DNA of 64,000 nt from the NCBI RefSeq assembly GCF_000011065.1, contig NC_004663.1, positions 4,278,001-4,342,000 on the forward strand, written 5' to 3'. This DNA comes from Bacteroides thetaiotaomicron VPI-5482. GTDB lineage: Bacteria; Bacteroidota; Bacteroidia; Bacteroidales; Bacteroidaceae. A program made the position numbers and the translations under genes. Position 1 is the stretch's first letter. Each line of letters begins with the position of its first letter. The notes under the pieces are model-generated. The model saw nothing but the letters and a program-made list of their open reading frames with translations. It was not told where the DNA came from and ran no database searches. Positions 60,991 to 64,000 of the stretch are shown here, in pieces.

Positions 60991-61734
60991 ATGAAAATAA
61001 TGATTAACCCCAAATACGAATATCTGAGAGAATATGTAGAACGTATTCCGAAAGATTTTGAGACAATAGGAACGGTAATTCATTCCGGGCGAAATTTGAT
61101 AAAGATGATCACGGTGGATGGATTGGATATTAACGTGAAACGGTATACGATACCTCCGCTGATAAACCGGATCGCTTATGCTTTCTTTCGCCCTTCGAAA
61201 GGGAAACGGGCTTTTGTCTATCCGGAGAAACTGTTGGAGAAAGGGTTTGAAACCCCATGTCCTATTGCCTATATAGAAGAGACAAAAATGGGTTTGATTG
61301 GTCATTCATATTTTATGAGCATACAATCTCCCTATCGATATAATTTTTGCCAGTTTGGCAATGCGGATATAAAAAGCTGCGAAGATGTAGTGACCGCTTT
61401 TGCGGAATTTACAGCGCGTCTGCATGAAGCCGGAATTCTGCATTTGGACTATTCGCCGGGAAATATCCTGTATGACAAGATAGGAGAGGAATATCATTTC
61501 TCACTGGTGGATATTAACAGAATGCATTTTGGTGAAGTGGATATTAAGAAAGGTTGTGCGAATTTTGCCCGTTTATGGGGGCAGACACCCTTCTTCATCT
61601 TGTTGGGAAAAGAGTATGCCCATTCGAGAGGGATGGATGAAGAAGAATGTGTGCGTTTGGTTCTGCATTACAGAAAGAAATTCTGGAACAGATATCGTCG
61701 CAGACATCAGGTCTGGTTTCAGTTGGATATTTAA
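60991..61734 (+). CDS. LPS core kinase, WaaP/KdkA-like
   Basis: A 247-residue protein. The ATG at 60991 is preferred over an in-frame TTG five codons upstream. It has the kinase-like signature H151-L-D153-Y-S-P-G-N158 (catalytic Asp and Asn) and a metal Asp174 in SLVDINRM, plus Lys in INVKRYTIPP near 47-55, typical of the WaaP/Kdo-kinase family. It probably phosphorylates Kdo or another core sugar, agreeing with a phosphorylated Kdo in Bacteroides lipooligosaccharide (known for the genus; assignment to this gene inferred). It sits 40 bp behind the GT90 gene. Confidence 0.85.
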   Translation: MKIMINPKYEYLREYVERIPKDFETIGTVIHSGRNLIKMITVDGLDINVKRYTIPPLINRIAYAFFRPSKGKRAFVYPEKLLEKGFETPCPIAYIEETKMGLIGHSYFMSIQSPYRYNFCQFGNADIKSCEDVVTAFAEFTARLHEAGILHLDYSPGNILYDKIGEEYHFSLVDINRMHFGEVDIKKGCANFARLWGQTPFFILLGKEYAHSRGMDEEECVRLVLHYRKKFWNRYRRRHQVWFQLDI

Positions 61735-61754
61735 TGGCTAAAGGAGGGTAATTA

Positions 61755-63794
61755 ATGATAGTAGCTTTTGAAAATAATGTTGTTTGTTCGGATGAAAAAG
61801 TACGGGACTACTTGCTGGCTCATCATGCTGACTTGAAAGAAGATCAGGATGAGGACGCATTATGTCTGGTTCGTTTGCATAAGGAGGAAGACATTGATGG
61901 CACTGATCGTGTGGACTTAGCCGGATGGAGGGAGATTTCGAGAGAACTTTATTGGACTGGGGAACAGATGGAGTGCAATTATTCTATTATCCGTTTTAGC
62001 CGGAAGACTACTTCTTTGCAGATGTCGGTCGTACTGTCAACCTGCAACCAGCTTGAATGGCTGGAGAAGGTGTTGTGGGGATATGAAGCCCAGGATACTA
62101 AGAACTTTGAATTGATTATTGCAGATGATGGTTCGCGGAAAGAAACTTATGATATGTTGCAGAGGATAACTCCGCAATTGTCCTTTCAGGTGAAGCATGT
62201 ATGGCACGAAGATAAAGGATTCCGTAAATGCGATATTCTGAATAAAGGCATACTGGCTGCACAAGCAGATTACCTGCTTTTCAGTGATGGCGATTGTATT
62301 CCACGTAAAGACTTCGTCTCAACTCACCTGTGTCTTCGCCGTAAAGGACGTTTCCTGTCCGGCGGATATCATAAGTTGAGTATGGATTTGTCGAAAGATA
62401 TTACAAAGGACGATATATTATCCGGCAGATGTTTTGATCTGCAATGGATGAGAGGAAAAGGGATGCCTGCCTCTTTTAAAAATAATAAACTGACTGCTAC
62501 AGGATTTAAAAGGTGGGCATTAAATACATTTACTCCTACCAAAGCAAGCTGGAACGGGCATAACGCTTCCGGTTGGCTAAGCGATATTCTGGCTGTGAAT
62601 GGTTTTGATGAGCGTATGCAGTACGGTGGACAAGACCGTGAATTTGGAGAACGTCTGGAGAACTATGGAATTCATGGTATGCAGATACGTTACTCTACCG
62701 TATGCCTCCATTTGGATCATGCAAGAGGGTATAAGACGAAAGATTCTATCCAGAAGAACCGGAACATACGAAAGCATACTCGTGGAGCAAAGGTGCAATG
62801 GGCTTCTTTGGGCATTGTAAAGGATGAATTGAGAGGTCAGTCTGTGAAGGTGAACAGTTATTATGATCGCTATACACGGGAAGAAGAGAAGCTGACTTCC
62901 TATAAGGAAAAAGGAGGATTCTACCGACATATCTATTCTTTGCCTTGCAGGTGGAGAAGAGCAAAGTATCATGATAAAGTGGTGCGTGCTTATCAGCAAG
63001 ACACTGATGCTCCGGCATTATCGAACCATTCGGGAGTCATTGTCTCGTTGACGACATTTCCTCCCCGTATTTCTCAACTTCATCTGATGTTGAAATCGAT
63101 TCTGTGGCAGACTTGTCCGCCCGAAAAGATAATTGTATGGTTGTCGGAACAGGAGTTTCCCGGACGGTTGAATGATCTGCCAGAAGAACTTAAAAGATTG
63201 ATGGCTAAAGGAATAGCATTCAGATTTGTGTCTGAGAATTTCCGTTCACATAAGAAGTATCATTATGTTTTCCGTGAATACCCGGATAGTAAAGTGATAA
63301 CAGTGGATGATGATCTGATTTATCCCCGGAATACGGTTGAGCGTTTGCTTTCCTTATCGTATCAGTATCCGGATACAGTTTGCGGAAACGTTATCCGGAA
63401 GATTCATATGGATGGAAATTCTTTTTCGGTATATAGAAAGTGGACGAAAGTGTTTACGATGCCGGTGAATAGCTCTTTGCAGAATGTGGCAATCGGATGT
63501 GGCGGGATTTATTATCCTCCCCATTGGTATGGAGAGGAGTTGTTTGACTGGAAAATAATCAGTGAACATTGTCCGTCTGCGGATGATTTATGGTTGAAAG
63601 CGAATGAATTAAAGAGGCGGGTCAAGGTGACAGGAGGGGGTGAATTCTATCCCCGGCCGATAGAGTTGCCTCAAACACAGAATAATAGCTTACAAAAGAA
63701 AAATAATGGGAAAACTAACCTGAATGATAAACAGTGGAAATCTTTGAATGAACTTTGGAAACTAGACGAATTATACTGTATAAATGGCAAATAA
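61755..63794 (+). CDS. Two-domain glycosyltransferase (GT2 plus second GT-A domain)
   Basis: A 679-residue protein preceded by a strong Shine-Dalgarno AGGAGG (61742-61747), which is rare in Bacteroides. Residues 1-88 are of unknown type. Residues 89-330 are a GT2 domain (MSVVLSTCNQLEWLEKVL, IADDGS, DxD at D178-D180 in SDGDC) with a galactosyltransferase-type C-terminal part (GGQDREFGERL). Residues 425-670 are another GT-A-like domain (SLTTFPPRISQLHLMLKSI, DDD at 518-520 in TVDDDLIYP, ADDLWLKA). The fusion may add two sugars in series to the lipooligosaccharide core. It is cytoplasmic, with no membrane segment. By order it equals BT_3366. Confidence 0.88.
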   Translation: MIVAFENNVVCSDEKVRDYLLAHHADLKEDQDEDALCLVRLHKEEDIDGTDRVDLAGWREISRELYWTGEQMECNYSIIRFSRKTTSLQMSVVLSTCNQLEWLEKVLWGYEAQDTKNFELIIADDGSRKETYDMLQRITPQLSFQVKHVWHEDKGFRKCDILNKGILAAQADYLLFSDGDCIPRKDFVSTHLCLRRKGRFLSGGYHKLSMDLSKDITKDDILSGRCFDLQWMRGKGMPASFKNNKLTATGFKRWALNTFTPTKASWNGHNASGWLSDILAVNGFDERMQYGGQDREFGERLENYGIHGMQIRYSTVCLHLDHARGYKTKDSIQKNRNIRKHTRGAKVQWASLGIVKDELRGQSVKVNSYYDRYTREEEKLTSYKEKGGFYRHIYSLPCRWRRAKYHDKVVRAYQQDTDAPALSNHSGVIVSLTTFPPRISQLHLMLKSILWQTCPPEKIIVWLSEQEFPGRLNDLPEELKRLMAKGIAFRFVSENFRSHKKYHYVFREYPDSKVITVDDDLIYPRNTVERLLSLSYQYPDTVCGNVIRKIHMDGNSFSVYRKWTKVFTMPVNSSLQNVAIGCGGIYYPPHWYGEELFDWKIISEHCPSADDLWLKANELKRRVKVTGGGEFYPRPIELPQTQNNSLQKKNNGKTNLNDKQWKSLNELWKLDELYCINGK

Positions 63795-63874
63795 GAGGTA
63801 ATTGTTTGATTTGAGAGTGTTTAGATTGTATTATCGAATCACAGACAAGTGTGAAATTTATTTAAAATCGAGGG

Positions 63875-63882
63875 TAGTTTTG
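63875..63882 (+). promoter_or_regulatory. -7 box in the gap before the next glycosyltransferase
   Basis: TAGTTTTG on the plus strand, 75 bp before the ATG at 63957, in a 162-bp gap that breaks the dense operon. This suggests an internal promoter. No terminator is visible in the gap. Confidence 0.45.
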
Positions 63883-63956
63883 CAGTATTCCTTGTTATAT
63901 AGCATTCTATATAGAAGGGGCTGCAGTAAAAATAAAAAGTTGACAAGTAGAATAAT

Positions 63957-64000
63957 ATGAATACTAATATCTCTGGACCATTGATTAGTCTTATAGTGCC
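63957..64000 (+). CDS. Start of a GT2-family glycosyltransferase (cut by the window edge)
   Basis: Only 14 full codons are present: MNTNISGPLISLIV followed by the first bases of a Pro codon. The pattern PLISLIVP is the usual first strand of GT2 glycosyltransferases. By order it would be BT_3367 in the lipooligosaccharide cluster. Nothing more can be said from this window. Confidence 0.6.
   Translation, partial: MNTNISGPLISLIV

Noticed and set aside
1..64000. tRNA, rRNA, insertion sequence, integrase or phage genes
   Set aside because: None was recognised on either strand. Gene content is typical stable chromosome, and a covariance-model search would be needed to exclude small RNAs.

Overview
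The window is chromosomal DNA of a Bacteroides, almost certainly Bacteroides thetaiotaomicron or a very close strain. The evidence is several SusC/SusD outer-membrane pairs, lipoprotein signal peptides with Cys near residue 18-21, a hybrid two-component system, Ser-type sulfatases, and promoters with the Bacteroides -7 box TAnnTTTG instead of a sigma-70 -10 box. Gene order and products match what I remember of the VPI-5482 segment BT_3328 to BT_3367. Locus tags given below are recalled and inferred from gene order, not searched.

Region 1 (1-15.7 kb, minus strand) is the larger part of the chondroitin/dermatan sulfate utilisation locus. It holds a PL29-type lyase cut by the window edge, two surface glycan-binding lipoproteins, SusD, SusC, a GalNAc-6-sulfatase and the hybrid two-component sensor/regulator. 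Region 2 (15.8-30 kb) is unrelated: a CBM9-like cytoplasmic protein, an operon of an RND efflux pump plus an extra lpxA-like gene, a GH2 beta-galactosidase, two conserved envelope genes and a hotdog thioesterase. Region 3 (30-37.7 kb, minus) is a second SusC/SusD locus with a DUF1735/4973-type lipoprotein and an IPT/NHL lipoprotein but no enzyme. Region 4 (38.2-44.1 kb, plus) is the second half of the chondroitin sulfate system: GH88 unsaturated glucuronyl hydrolase, a sulfatase and a PL8 lyase. Together with region 1 it gives a full route: surface lyase and binding proteins, SusCD import, periplasmic lyase, desulfation and hydrolysis to monosaccharides, with disaccharide sensing by the hybrid sensor.

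Region 5 (44.2-58.2 kb) is housekeeping: cysS, a HAD phosphatase, a SNF2-type helicase, an mnmA-like thiouridylase, a GH3-family protein, pfkA, the acpP-fabF-rnc operon, purN and pdxB. Region 6 (58.3-64 kb, plus) is the start of the lipooligosaccharide cluster: DUF4254 protein, GT9 heptosyltransferase, GT90, WaaP-like kinase, a two-domain glycosyltransferase and the first codons of another GT2.

The most unusual signals are four short-unit repeat arrays of unrelated sequence but similar design: 22-bp hairpin units at 11519, 23-bp CCCGGG palindromic units at 41116, GGTCAG hexamers every 10-11 bp inside the mnmA-like gene at 50483, and 7-bp units arranged as a large inverted repeat that encodes the ends of both purN and pdxB at 57052. 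A shared element TATTTTGTATC 41-42 bp upstream of the -7 boxes of the susC and 6-sulfatase genes is a candidate operator of the hybrid two-component regulator. I saw no tRNA, rRNA, CRISPR array, insertion sequence or phage gene.
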